Notes under the pieces: model-generated | What the model saw: only the letters and a program-made list of their open reading frames with translations | Databases searched by the model: none | Told to the model about the DNA's origin: nothing | Shown here: positions 26,609-37,700 of the stretch, piece after piece | Layout: each line of letters starts with the position of its first letter | How positions within the stretch are numbered: position 1 is the first letter of the stretch | DNA from: Amyelois transitella | Lineage: Eukaryota; Arthropoda; Insecta; Lepidoptera; Pyralidae | NCBI RefSeq assembly: GCF_032362555.1 | Contig: NC_083522.1 | Location: 5,186,001 to 5,250,000, forward strand | Reading direction: 5' to 3' | DNA: 64,000 bases | Program-made: the position numbers and the translations under genes

Positions 26609-28933
26609 CTCTAACTCGGACCATTTACTGGTGATATCCCGGATAAGGGGTATCTTCAATCGCTGGCGGCACAGGGTAAGGGAGCAAACCAGCGCTTTGG
26701 AAAGAGTAAAAGTAGAAAATTTGCAAGATATGGATGTAGGTAAGAAGTATATTAATAGACTGAAGGATGAATTTGAAGATTTAGAGGAAATGAGCGATAT
26801 TGAAGATGGATGGAAGGAATTTAAAGAAAGAATTGTGAAAGTAGCTGTTGAAGTGTGTGGTGTAAGTAGAAGAAGGAAAGGAAAAAATCACAAAAATGCG
26901 TGGATGAGTAAAGATGTGCAAGAACTTGTGCGATTAAAGAAGAAAGCATGGCTGGATTTGTTAGCAGCAAAAGCTAACTTAAGAATGCAAGAGGTTATAG
27001 ATGAAGATGTGAATGAAGCACGTAAGGAATATAAGAAAATGAAAGATTTGGTTAAGAAAGCTGTGATTAGAAAGAAAGAAGAGTATAAAGAGGATTTTGA
27101 TAAAAGGCTATCAGAAGACTTTCAGTCAAATCTGAAAGTATTCTGGAAATCCGTAAGGTCAGCCCGAGGAAATACTATAACCAGAGAGCTGACTAGGATC
27201 AGATGCCAGGATGGTAGCGTTGTGAAAGGAGAAGAATGTGTACTAAAGATATGGAAGGACTATTTTGAAAGTTTATTTGAAAAAAAGGAAGGAAATAAGA
27301 AAGATTTCTGCTATAGCGAAGAAAAAGAGAATGAGATGGAAGGCGAAATTGAAATGTTCGAAATTGTGGAAGCACTTAAGAGTATGAAAGCGGGAAAGGC
27401 TGCTGGGTGTGATAGAGTGTCGGTCGAGATGCTTAAAGCAGGAAAAGGCGTAGTAGCTAGTCAGTTGTACTGCCTTTTCAATTTGTGTTGGAGAAGCGGC
27501 CGAGTACCAAAAGATTGGTGTAAGGCTGTTATCGTGCCACTTTACAAAGGAAAAGGGTCACAGCTGGACTGCAAAAATTATCGTGGTATAAGCCTGCTTA
27601 GCGTCGTCGGCAAATTGTATGCTAAGGTATTGATTAATAGAGTCAGGAATGAAACTGATGACAAAATATGGGATGCTCAAGCGGGATTTCGAAAGGGAAT
27701 GGGATGTACTGATCAGGTCTTTTCCTTGCGGTGCATAGCCGAAAAGTTTTTGGCCAAGAGTCAAAAAGTCTATTGCACATTCGTAGATCTGGAAAAGGCC
27801 TATGACAGAGTTGAGAGGAATGAATTGTGGTCAGCACTTTCTATGCATGGGGTGAGCAGTCTCTTAATACGAGCACTGAAATCCTTATATGAGGATTCGA
27901 GTGCTTGTGTCAGGATAAACGGAGCGCACACTGAGTGGTTTAAGATTGAGAAAGGCGTTAGGCAAGGATGTGTTGCGTCACCGTGGCTGTTCAACCTATT
28001 TATGGATAGCTGTTTGACAGATTTGAAAGAGTCTAAAAGTGGATTAAGGATGAATGAGTTACTCGTCAAATGTCTGCTCTATGCCGACGATCAGGTTATA
28101 CTGGCGTCATCAGCGGAGGAGTTACAGGAGATGGTAAACTGTATGCATGAAGCTTTAAAAGAGAAAGGAATGAAAGTGAACGTAAGTAAAACTAAAACAC
28201 TGGTTTTTGAAATGGAGAAAGAAATGACAGCATGTAATATTTTGATTGGAGGAGAAAAAGTGGAGCAAGTGAAAGAGTTTGTATATCTAGGATCAAAGTT
28301 TACATCAGATGGCAAGTATGATAGTGATATTGAAAGGAGAGTGAACGCGGGGAACATGGTGAATGGAGCTTTGCATGCCTTTATGAGCAGTCAGAAACTA
28401 TCCAAAAAGGCTCGACTGGCTGTGCACAGGGGCGTGTTGGTCCCGACATTAATGTATGGGAGTGAAAGTTGGGTATGGCAAAAGAAGCATGAAAGCAGAA
28501 TAAATGCAGTGGAAATGAGAGCGTTAAGGAGTATGATGGGTGTGAAATTGAGTGACAGGATAAGGAACAGCGTGATAAGGGAATGTTGTGATGTGAAAGA
28601 AGATGTAGTTACAGGAATAGAAAAGGGTATGTTAAGATGGTTCGGTCATGTGGAGAGGATGAATGAAAGCAGGTTGACTAAGCAGATATACAAGGAGAGT
28701 GTGGAGGGAAAGGTCGGAGTGGGAAGACCTAGACGAACGTATCTTGATCAAATTAAGGACGTCCTGGTAAAGGGTCAGGTCAAAAGTACCCGAAACCGCC
28801 GAGCTTGTATGAAGAGAGTTATGAATGTGGACGAAGCGAAAGAAGTATGCAGAGATCGTGGCAAGTGGAAAGAGGTAGTCTCTGCCTACCCCTCCGGGAA
28901 AGAGGCGTGATTTTATGTATGTATGTATGTATG
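26609..28933 (+). mobile_element. 5'-truncated RTE-like LINE with perfect 10-bp target duplication
   Basis: The insertion is flanked by CAACCTAATA at 26599-26608 and 28934-28943. It begins at the C-terminal end of the endonuclease domain (SDHLLV). It carries the complete reverse-transcriptase part and ends 23 bp after the stop codon with TTTATGTATG and further ATGT units. An almost absent 3' UTR with a tetranucleotide tail is usual for the RTE clade. It lies inside the Helitron. Confidence 0.9.
26610..28910 (+). CDS. Reverse transcriptase of RTE-like LINE, 5'-truncated, open frame
   Basis: An uninterrupted frame of 766 codons that lacks the endonuclease except for SDHLLV at its start. RT motifs in order: KAAGCDRVSVEML; VIVPLYKGKG with NYRGISLLSV; QAGFRKGMGCTDQVF; TFVDLEKAYDRV; KGVRQGCVASPWLFN; catalytic YADD at 28080-28091; then a C-terminal region with WFGHVERM, VGRPRRTYLDQIKD and GKWKEV. 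This order and the C-terminal GRPR block fit RTE-clade polyproteins. There is no upstream ATG inside the element, so the copy should not be translated normally. The lack of stops and frameshifts suggests a recent insertion. Confidence 0.9.
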   Translation, partial: SNSDHLLVISRIRGIFNRWRHRVREQTSALERVKVENLQDMDVGKKYINRLKDEFEDLEEMSDIEDGWKEFKERIVKVAVEVCGVSRRRKGKNHKNAWMSKDVQELVRLKKKAWLDLLAAKANLRMQEVIDEDVNEARKEYKKMKDLVKKAVIRKKEEYKEDFDKRLSEDFQSNLKVFWKSVRSARGNTITRELTRIRCQDGSVVKGEECVLKIWKDYFESLFEKKEGNKKDFCYSEEKENEMEGEIEMFEIVEALKSMKAGKAAGCDRVSVEMLKAGKGVVASQLYCLFNLCWRSGRVPKDWCKAVIVPLYKGKGSQLDCKNYRGISLLSVVGKLYAKVLINRVRNETDDKIWDAQAGFRKGMGCTDQVFSLRCIAEKFLAKSQKVYCTFVDLEKAYDRVERNELWSALSMHGVSSLLIRALKSLYEDSSACVRINGAHTEWFKIEKGVRQGCVASPWLFNLFMDSCLTDLKESKSGLRMNELLVKCLLYADDQVILASSAEELQEMVNCMHEALKEKGMKVNVSKTKTLVFEMEKEMTACNILIGGEKVEQVKEFVYLGSKFTSDGKYDSDIERRVNAGNMVNGALHAFMSSQKLSKKARLAVHRGVLVPTLMYGSESWVWQKKHESRINAVEMRALRSMMGVKLSDRIRNSVIRECCDVKEDVVTGIEKGMLRWFGHVERMNESRLTKQIYKESVEGKVGVGRPRRTYLDQIKDVLVKGQVKSTRNRRACMKRVMNVDEAKEVCRDRGKWKEVVSAYPSGKEA

Positions 28934-30502
28934 CAACCTAATAGCCTCACATGTACGTATAACTTCGTAAGAATTTTCTTTCAACTCCTAACCGTTGAGG
29001 AGTTGTACCTTCCATCATCAGCTCATTCACATGGGATGATGACTATCAGACTATATTTGTTTACACATGTAATCGATAAACTCCGAAACTACTGAATCGA
29101 TTTCAAACATTCACCATTAGAAAGCTACATCATCCCTGAGTAACACAGGCTATATTTAATTCCAGTTGTAACAAGATTTCAGCCTGTGGAAGAAAAAGCC
29201 CTGTCGAGATCATTAAAAAACGCTATATATAACCGAATTACACGTGGGCGAAGCCGCGGGCGGAAAGCTAGTATATATATATAAGACACATATAAATAAT
29301 TTTTTTCACATACATAGTCACAGTTTCACATAATTGCACTCACTTTTACATCAGGCGATAATTTTGGGTAAAATGGTTCGCCGCGAACGCGTCAGCACTT
29401 TTTCAAAATTGTAAATTACTCAAAAACTACTTAACCGATTTTGACACTTCACCAACATAAAAATTATATTTACAGAGCCTTCTTACTTTTTTTAATTAAA
29501 AAGAAATAAATCCAACTGTTATAAAGCTATTCTTACATACTTGTATATACATGCATTCAAAAAAAATATAATATATAAGTATTTTCGCCTCAATTTTCTG
29601 CATCAGACAGCTATAAGGAAAACAACCTCTTTCCTGCTGCGAAATACCCTTTATTACTTACATTTAAAAACTACAAAAAAATTAAAAAATCCTTATTGTA
29701 CGAGTATAATCCATACATAAAATAATTGTAATTAAAAAAAATTGTAAATAAACAACAAACTTTTTAGAAATAGCGGTTTCCAAAAAAGTTACAAAGGTGT
29801 ATGTATATAGTTACACAAACCAAAAGCAATTTAAGAATGCAATATAATAATGAAAATAAAACTTGTACCAAATAAAATATACATTGAATATTAGAAAAAT
29901 AATTTTATTTCGACATAAATTTCATAATAAAAATTTGTCAGACTAGACTAGACCGTCAAGGTCGTGAAGCTTTAAGTTGTCGAATAAGTTTAATTGTTTC
30001 TTATAATAATATCACGGATACGTTATAAGACATTCACAAGTCAAAACTTAAATCTACACACTTTAACAATTCTATCATAAGGCCATTCAGCTCATTTTAC
30101 TTGAGACTTGAGACTTTTACCTGTGTTTTAGATAATAGACGTACATTTATCTAGTGCATGTATAATTTTGTGCTAGCTTGGTAGCGAAAAATAACAAGGC
30201 GTGAACTAGCTGCTTTTCTTCCTGTGCAAATTGTTAAAGTCAATCAAGGGATCAATTTAAACAAACTTTGGATTGTTCTTATAGGCGGTCGGCTCGGCTT
30301 CGGGATCGGCTTAAAATTAATTAAAAAAACAATACCTACTACATGAATTAAAATGATCCATTTTTAGCTTATACAGTAAATAAATGTATTTAGTAATACT
30401 AATAAAAAATCACTTGCTTGTTTTCCAACGTCAGTATTATATTGGAGTATACGGAATTTATAACAAATAAAACAACGATGCTCTGACAGCTGAATTGTAG
30501 AA

Positions 30503-30602
30503 TTATAGTGCTGTAATTTCATTGCTATACACATGTTTTTCTTTAGAATCGGGATTGGTGACGACATCTTTCTTTTGTTTCTTATCGATGTAGTACAGCA
30601 AA
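30503..30602 (-). CDS. Transporter B exon 5
   Basis: 100 nt; lysine-rich tail (YIDKKQKKDVVTN) ending ITAL-stop. Acceptor TATTTCAG. Confidence 0.91.
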
Positions 30603-33600
30603 CTGAAATACAATTACACCGGAATTATTATAAGTATCATAAGCTTCCAAAAATGAAACAGATTTATCAAGGCAAGCAAAAGCCGAAACTAAGCATACCT
30701 ATATATGTATATTAAATCCTGTAGGTTTTTTGTCATAAAATTAAAATTTGGGCGCAAGCTTATTTATTTACTAATAATTTTGAATAGTCCCTTTTATCAC
30801 ACACAACAAACGAGTAAATAATTTTATGAACATAGTTCACGTTTTATCAACTTACTTTCGATACAATCTTTAACCAGTTAGCTTGCTCTGAAGAAGAAGA
30901 ATCAAATCTGAAATACGATGAGTATTACAGATTTGATTCTTCTTCTTACTACTTAAAGGCAAGAATTGGCTAGAATAGACAACGACGCGTAAATGAAATT
31001 ACTTACAACATAAGGAAGAAGTTCGGTATAGTCAATACAGATCCCATGAGGTAAGCAGCTCCTTCGAAGTACTTTTTGTAGTTGACCCAGACTTGATTGT
31101 ACAAGGGGATTGCTGTGACACTGGTCAAAGAATCAGCGAGAGCTATGATTGCAGTCAGTTTACCTGAAACACATATTTTAGTATTTGAAAAATTTAAAAT
31201 GAAATTATAGTAATAATAATGTATGAGAACTGAAATAACTGACAATACATTTTATTATTGATAGCAAAGTATTTACAAAAAAAACTATTTTCAATTGATT
31301 CAGATTTTAAAGTAGCTTTAGTATTGCTTAAGGGTTGGTTTCCAATCCACGGGCTTTCCCAAATTTCTGCGAATCCATAAAGAAGAGCCGGATGTGTTGA
31401 AAAACACATCAGTCACTTTTTTATTTAAGTTTTCTTGACATTGCAGAAATGTTGCATATAACTAACATATTAAGTACACTTGTAGCTTTTGGGCTAGTTT
31501 ATGATTAAGAATATTAATTAATACATTTCAAAAGGCTTCATTAAAATTTGTTATCTTACCTATATCACCCGAATCTACAATTTTAGTACTCATGGATCGA
31601 ACAGCAACAACTCCAATGTTTCCAAATATATCAGAAACACCTCCAATATATAACCAAGTACGGTTATTGGCAAAAGCATATATGAAGTAACTGGTTGCTC
31701 TGCAAAATGTTGCGATAACTCCCAAAAGAGAGTCATGTATTTTCAGGGTATCTGTAAAAAGTTTGACTCCTATGGCTGTACCTGTAAAGGAAAAAAAAGA
31801 AAAAAAATATTAAGGACTTTATAAGTCACGTTTCGCTTAAGCTTGGTTTTCCTGTGTCAAGGAGGTATGATATCTATCACTCTACTAAAATGATTTATCT
31901 TTTTTACCTAGCTGGGGCAGGGCAGTGCTTCCGTACCGTCCTTTACTGGACCCATTTCGCCGCATTTTCAGGCCGTTTTTTGAGAACCTCTGAAGCAGCT
32001 CCATCGAGTCTTGGCTAGTTTTTCACAGAATGTTTTTGGTGGAAAAATACTCTACATGTTGAATTAAATTCTCAGGCGAAAATCAGTCCCCCATAGGAAG
32101 TGCACATAATACATACATGCATCAAATACATACCTTTTTATACGAGTACATACATATAATACAAAGATGCAAAATTTTAAGGTGTTTTAAAAAACTTAGA
32201 TAAATCAGTTTAATAAAGTATTTTTTTCCTATCATTATTATTTCGTGTCTTTTGAAAGAAAGGTGTAGGTGCTATTTTATTCAGATAACATGCAATAGTG
32301 TTACCACTATCATATTCATTCATTCTGGGTGATTGACAAAATTTATATCTATCTGGATATATTATATCAACTTTGTCATCATCATATCTACAACTGATTT
32401 TGTCAAAGTAAATTAAATGAGTATTATCTTACCTATTGACGTTATTATCTGAACACTGGAATCAAACCAAGTGAATTCCACTTCATTCATGGAGTAACGG
32501 TCGAGAAGGTAATTATATAGCGTTGAAAATAACCCTGAAATACAATGAAAGCAGAAATTATACGGTGGTTGAAATACTGTACTTGTTCTCGGTTTAAAAA
32601 AATATACTAACTTACTACATAATATTAACTTATGGTTATAATATAAGATAATTTACTTAGCGTTTTAAATTGTACGTATTTAACATAAGTTGATAAATAA
32701 AAAAAAATTGTATATTTTTCTTTTGTTTAATATGCTCACATATAAAACTTTGGGTTGTTATTCAACTGTTTCGTTCAAAGTACAATTGTACAAGTAAAAA
32801 ATAGTTGGAGAACAACAACAAATATAATTATATAAAATTAGAGTAAAATTTTGAATTTTATCTATAAAAATACGCACTTTAGTACATACCGTAGAGAGGT
32901 CCCAATATGATGATATACGCAGACAAAATCAAAATAATCTGCACAAATTGTATTCCTTTTGAAAGTGCCAACAAAGAAAACGATTCCCAAAAATTCTTTG
33001 GATTGAGAAAATTTGCAATTTTTTCACAACTAGTACCCTCTTCCTTTTTTCTATTAACGTCGTGTATTTTGAAATACGTATATAAAACTCCGAAAATGCT
33101 GCATATTAGTGATATAGCAATAGGAACTATGTACCCAGTAGATTGTGTGAGTTCACCAGCTACTAACTGTCCTATTATTCCACTAATTGACACCACAATA
33201 CCAATTGCGCCTACTTTTACAGTACGGTTATCGGGATCTGTAACATCTGCTACATAGCAATATACGCCCGAAAATAAAATTGTCAATCCACCAGTAGCTG
33301 TTAATATCAATGAATCAATAAGTGAAATAATCCATATTGGTGCTGATGAAAAAAATATGCCGGCTAAATAAGTAGCCGTAGAAAATACTTGTCCAATAAT
33401 TGGTACAAGTATGATCGCTTTTCTATTTCCAGTTCTGTCACTCCAGGCTCCGATATTCAGAATGAATATAGCCGGTAGAAATTTTTCCAAAGGTTGCTTC
33501 CATGTATATAAATTACCAATAGCAGAGGTAACTGCATCTTTCATAGTTAATGTTGAATTATCATGAATACCTTCCACAATTTTAAAGCAAATATCTACAG

Positions 33601-33838
33601 GATAGTTCAAATCTACTGTGCATTCTCTTTCCGTTATAAATTTTTGAGACGCTACAACTGAAAGTGCGTTGCTTAAGAAGTATATTGCCAAAAATGGCTC
33701 CACTGTTATAAATTTTCGAAGTTTGTTTATCCTTTCACAAAATGAGACAGCTTCACTTGATCCTTTCGTTTCATCGTCGTTCATTTGTTTATTATTTTCA
33801 TTTTCAGATAACTCGAATTGACTTTCACCATGATTCAT
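30503..33838 (-). CDS. Transporter B: SLC46 / PCFT-like MFS transporter, 509 aa, five exons
   Basis: A compact gene of 3.3 kb, same fold and exon plan as A, C and D. The frame is open further upstream through a GTG, but an in-frame TAA precedes it and no ATG lies there, so the start is the ATG at 33838. Features: TVEP at 45-48; C73, C84 and sequon N94-S-T in outer loop 1; SDRTGNRK at 133-140, the canonical form of the TM2-TM3 motif; NRTVKVG at about 204-210, where the usual FR is VK; R412 in TM10. The protein ends EITAL-stop. All introns are 355-651 bp, GT-AG, phases 1,1,1,2. It is closest to C. Codons are strongly AT-ending. As for its relatives, folate transport is only one possibility. Confidence 0.94.
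30891..30947. repeat. Perfect inverted repeat (20-bp arms, 17-nt loop) in intron 4 of B
   Basis: AAGAAGAAGAATCAAATCTG at 30891-30910 is repeated exactly in reverse complement at 30928-30947. It lies 60 bp from the donor of exon 4 and could fold in the pre-mRNA. Confidence 0.85.
31007..31163 (-). CDS. Transporter B exon 4
   Basis: 157 nt; TM11-TM12 (YLMGSVLTIPNFFLM). Acceptor GTTTCAG, donor tt|GTAAGT. Confidence 0.92.
31560..31781 (-). CDS. Transporter B exon 3
   Basis: 222 nt; TM8-TM10, ending DSGDIG. Acceptor TTTACAG, donor g|GTAAGA. Confidence 0.93.
32433..32534 (-). CDS. Transporter B exon 2
   Basis: 102 nt; TM7-TM8 loop (NYLLDRYSMNEVEFTWF). Acceptor TATTTCAG, donor g|GTAAGA. Confidence 0.92.
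32890..33838 (-). CDS. Transporter B exon 1
   Basis: 949 nt coding; N-terminus to TM7, ending GPLYG. Donor g|GTATGT. Confidence 0.93.
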
Positions 33839-34699
33839 TATAACAAATATTAGTAAGTTTTGTTTTGGGACCACTTGTTATGCACCGAACGACTAAACAG
33901 ACACTAAGCTATGTTTTTCTTTTTTAAACTGCTTTTTCAATAAAACCTGTTTCTAAGGATCGTATCATCAATTTGCAAATTAATGTTTGTAAAATCATAG
34001 GAGGATTGGAGGTCAGATTTTATGTCATATAAGTTACTTCATTGTTTTTAAAGTAGGAATTTGTTGCTGGTATAATAACTGGTGTACAAAGTGTCTAGAA
34101 AAATAAGCAGATTAGTGTTATCTGGCCTATCATGACTTACAACAACAATTTGCTCACAACTTATATGTACATCACTGACCTCCTTACCATATTGTTAATT
34201 CTGTTGTTTTTGGCAATGTTGTGAGGGATGGTGTGTCTTATTCTATAATTTATATTGATGAATTAAATAAATACGTAAAAAATTTCAGAACTTAATTTAT
34301 TTCTTGTAGAGACATTTATTTCTAGAAACGGACACATTATAGGCTTATTAAACTTACACTGTATAAAAAAATAACGTCAAAGAATCTTGTTGATTCTTCG
34401 AGCCTTCCTTTTTCCTTTCGCCGTTAAAACAATCAAATTTTTGTCAGTGTCCACTGTTAGTCAGTCAGGCCTCGTCGTAATCCAGTCAAATAATATCGAC
34501 AAATCGATTTATATAGATGGGGATGCTTGGCGACGCCATTCTCTGATCAATCTTTTCAAAACTTATAAAGTTTAAGAAAACATATCAAGTGTATTATAGC
34601 CAAATTTGGAATAATAATACAGCATAAACAATATGACGTTTGAGTTATCATCAAAAAGTTTCTTAGGGTATCTCAGAGCGCTCAGAGGATTTTTTTTTA
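33839..34699 (-). promoter_or_regulatory. Short B-C spacer: C 3' UTR and B promoter
   Basis: It has only 861 bp between the stop of C and the start of B, both read leftwards, so it must hold the 3' end of C and the promoter of B. Two AATAAA signals on the minus strand lie at 34315-34320 and 34296-34301, about 380-400 bp past the C stop, and are plausible poly(A) signals. A TTAGT initiator-like motif (minus strand, 33892-33896) lies about 55 bp before the B start. No TATA box and no transposon was recognised. Confidence 0.4.
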
Positions 34700-34799
34700 C
34701 TATAAAGCAGTGACATCATTCTCGTAAGCATACATCTCCTTGGTATTAATATTCTTGGCGATATCTTTTTCTTCTTTTTTGTATATCATGTAGAGAATC
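34700..34799 (-). CDS. Transporter C exon 5
   Basis: 100 nt; charged tail (YMIYKKEEKDIAKN) ending DVTAL-stop. Acceptor GTTTTTAG. Confidence 0.91.
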
Positions 34800-37700
34800 C
34801 TAAAAACAGAAACAGTGAAATCTAAATATGTAAAAGAGAACAATGAGTAACAGCTGTTATATCCACGCACAATCCAAATCGTTGGGGTCTAGAGATTTCA
34901 AATTAACATGGCATGAACATGACATGGTGAACTAAGGGAGGAGTTCCCGGAGTTCCCACAGGAAGATAAAACAATAGGATTTACACTTCTTGCTGGCTTA
35001 CCCTGAGTCTTTTCCTTACAAATAAAAATGTAAATCTATAAATACTGTATGAATGCATAGTACGAGTAGGTATAATGTTTTTCTTACACAAATATCAAAA
35101 AGTCAGGCACAGTCAATGCTCCTCCCAAAACATAAATGGCGCCTGGAAACCAATCCCGTGTATTATTCCACACCTGGCTGTATAATGGAACTGCTACAAT
35201 TGGAATTATTGCGTCCACAAACCCTATTAGGGAACACATTTTACCTAAAACAGAATTGTAAATAAGTATGTCTGGAGACTTCCTTCAATCATAGCGTTGA
35301 TATAAGTACCATTTTATTGTCAGCGTCACATAGTAAACATTCTTTGGGCAATAATCATTTTATCGCTATAGTTAGTTTAACTATGTTAGGCCCTGTGGGT
35401 CATATGGGTGTTGCTCCCTGGTCACAAACGGACTCTGGGCCAAGAGGTTGATAAGAGACGGGCTATCAAATATGTTTAATTTTATGTTTCACATGTCTGT
35501 AGTATTTTAATCATACGAAATTGAAAATAATAACGTGTTCATCTCAAAGCTTACGTCAACTGATTACGTAAACGTGATCATGTTGGGTCTCATAAAAATA
35601 TGCATCCAATCGACAATAAAATCTAAAATACCAGTCTGACGCCCTATGGCATTAGAAGGATTTGAATGTTGTTATTTTTTATATTTTTTTATACAAACAA
35701 GATTCAAAATGGGTATGGATCCCTTATCATCCAATCCAATCCAATGCAGAATCGTAATCATATTTTGGAACTAGAGTGACTTTCCATTAAGCACGTTTCT
35801 CATACAAACAAGACAAATGAATAATGCCTTATTAACTTACCAACACTATTTACATCGACTACTTTCGTGCCCAAAGATCTGATGGCCGTGACGCCAGAAT
35901 TTCCAAACATATCCAAAACAGCGGCTGTGTACAACCAGGTTTTATCAGGTGCAAACGCATAGACAAAAGCACCAATCACCTTGGAGAAGGTGGCGATGAT
36001 CCCTAGGATAGCATCATGGAGTTTCATTTTCTTACTGAAAAGTCCAACGGCTATGAGAGTACCTGAGTACAAAAGCAAGATTTGAGTACGTTCAAACCTA
36101 TTTGGTTGTAGACAAGGAGTAGTTTATTTTTTAAAGACTTTAAAAGTAACTTATTATAGAAATAGTTTGAATGTCTCCTAGAAAAATTTATTTTATGGAT
36201 TTATATATTTTTTTTATTATAGGTTATTTGTGGTAGCGTTTTTAGAAAGTGAAAACGGATAGGAAAAATTGATAATGACTTTGTGGAACTTCCTCTACCT
36301 CTCAAAATTGCAATTTAGTACGTCTAAAATAGAGAAAATTATACCTCGTTTCATATAATTAATAGGTACTTTTTTGATACAAATACAGAATAATGTCTAC
36401 ATGTAGAAAGTCCGAAGACAAAAGTTTATAAAAGTGATAACATCACACAACTTACCCGCGGTACCCAAGAGGATTACGTAGGTGGTGAATAAACTAAATT
36501 CAACAATTTCCATCTGATACCTGATGAGAGTATAAAAATATAATACAGAAGATTCTCCTGAAACAAAAATAATTAAAATTAAACTAAAGAAGACAAATTA
36601 TGAAGATTGAGTAGTTCTAAAGTAAGAGACTTTTTTAAAGAAAAGGTTTTACTGATTTTCTTCTTTCCTAATTTTCCTCGTTTTGTATATCATATATCGT
36701 CCTGTATGTAAGAAATTAATAGTAAATTTAAACAAATAAGAGCAATAATTTAGCAATGGCTTGGCTACGCGAAGCGTAACGTGTTTCGTCGCCCCTTTTA
36801 AATTTGGAGGGAGGCAAGAAAGAGAGCAAACGAGCAAGAGCGGCGCACCTCCTTAGACAAACATACATACATATATTCACCTCTATATACCTTGCAGGGT
36901 AGACGGAGCCAACAGTCTTGAAAATACTGATAAGCCACGATTAGCTGTTTGGCTTACAGATAGAATTGAGATTCATATGTAGTCATAGGTTGCTAGCCCA
37001 TCGCTTAAAAGAAGAATCCCAAGTTTATAATCCTTATCCCTTAGTCGCTTTTTACGACATATATGGGAAAGAAATGGAGTGGTCTTATTCTTTTTTCTAT
37101 TGGTGCTGAGAATCACACGGCACTCCTTATACTTTATGCTAAAATATAATTTAAATGTAACCTGAAATTTAATAGTTCCAATATAATAAAATTCAACTTA
37201 AAAGTAAAATAAAGATTCAAATATCAAAGGTTACTAAAATTTTGTACTTGACCTCTAGACTTATCTTAAGTTTACTTATTTCCGTAGTTTGTAAAGGTTA
37301 TGCATAAACTTATGCTGGATAAAATAATATTTGTTTTTATTTATAATAATAATAAATACACATGTGTTACACAGCATTAAAAAGTAATGTAAACACGATT
37401 ATTATTATTATTTGTGTGTACAATATGATTAATTTTTAAAACTTATGGCTTACCAATCACCGGTCCGTTGATGATAATATGTGCCCAGATAATAGCAAAT
37501 ATTTGCACCAGCCGCCTGCCTCTCGATCGAGCAAGTAGCGAAAATGTATCCCAAAAGTTTCTAGGGTGTAAGAAATTCATGAATTTAGTTCCGCAAGAAC
37601 CCTCTTCTTTCACACGTTTAACGTCATGAATTCTGAAGTACGCATAAATAAATCCAAGTAAATATAGTGTGGATCCCACTCCAAATGTGCCATAGTAGCC

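Larger units (their letters stand above)
25752..29271 (+). mobile_element. Helitron-like element interrupted by an RTE-like LINE
   Basis: It starts TCTTATATATATAAAACTC, preceded by A, and ends GGGCGGAAAGCTAG, followed by T. This fits Helitron insertion between A and T and the usual TC...CTAG termini. Without the LINE at 26609-28933 and its duplicated target it would be about 1.2 kb. It carries an imperfect internal direct repeat: ACTGACTGACAGACAACGCA...CAACCCCCAAGGGGGG at 25787-25918 and a second copy at about 26069-26198. It has no Rep/helicase coding sequence, so it is non-autonomous. Confidence 0.75.
22524..30502. other. Spacer between transporter A and transporter B
   Basis: It contains the promoter of A at its left end, although no TATA box was identified; a TCAGT initiator-like motif occurs on the minus strand at 22585-22589. 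The 3' UTR of B lies at its right end. The centre is a pile of transposable elements (23.7-29.3 kb). No further gene was recognised. The stretches 22.7-23.7 kb and 29.3-30.4 kb are AT-rich and featureless to me. Confidence 0.6.

Noticed and set aside
33839..33874. Extension of transporter B upstream to a GTG at 33874
   Set aside because: The extension begins at GTG after an in-frame TAA and contains no ATG; the first ATG is at 33838, and the N-terminus length then fits the paralogs.
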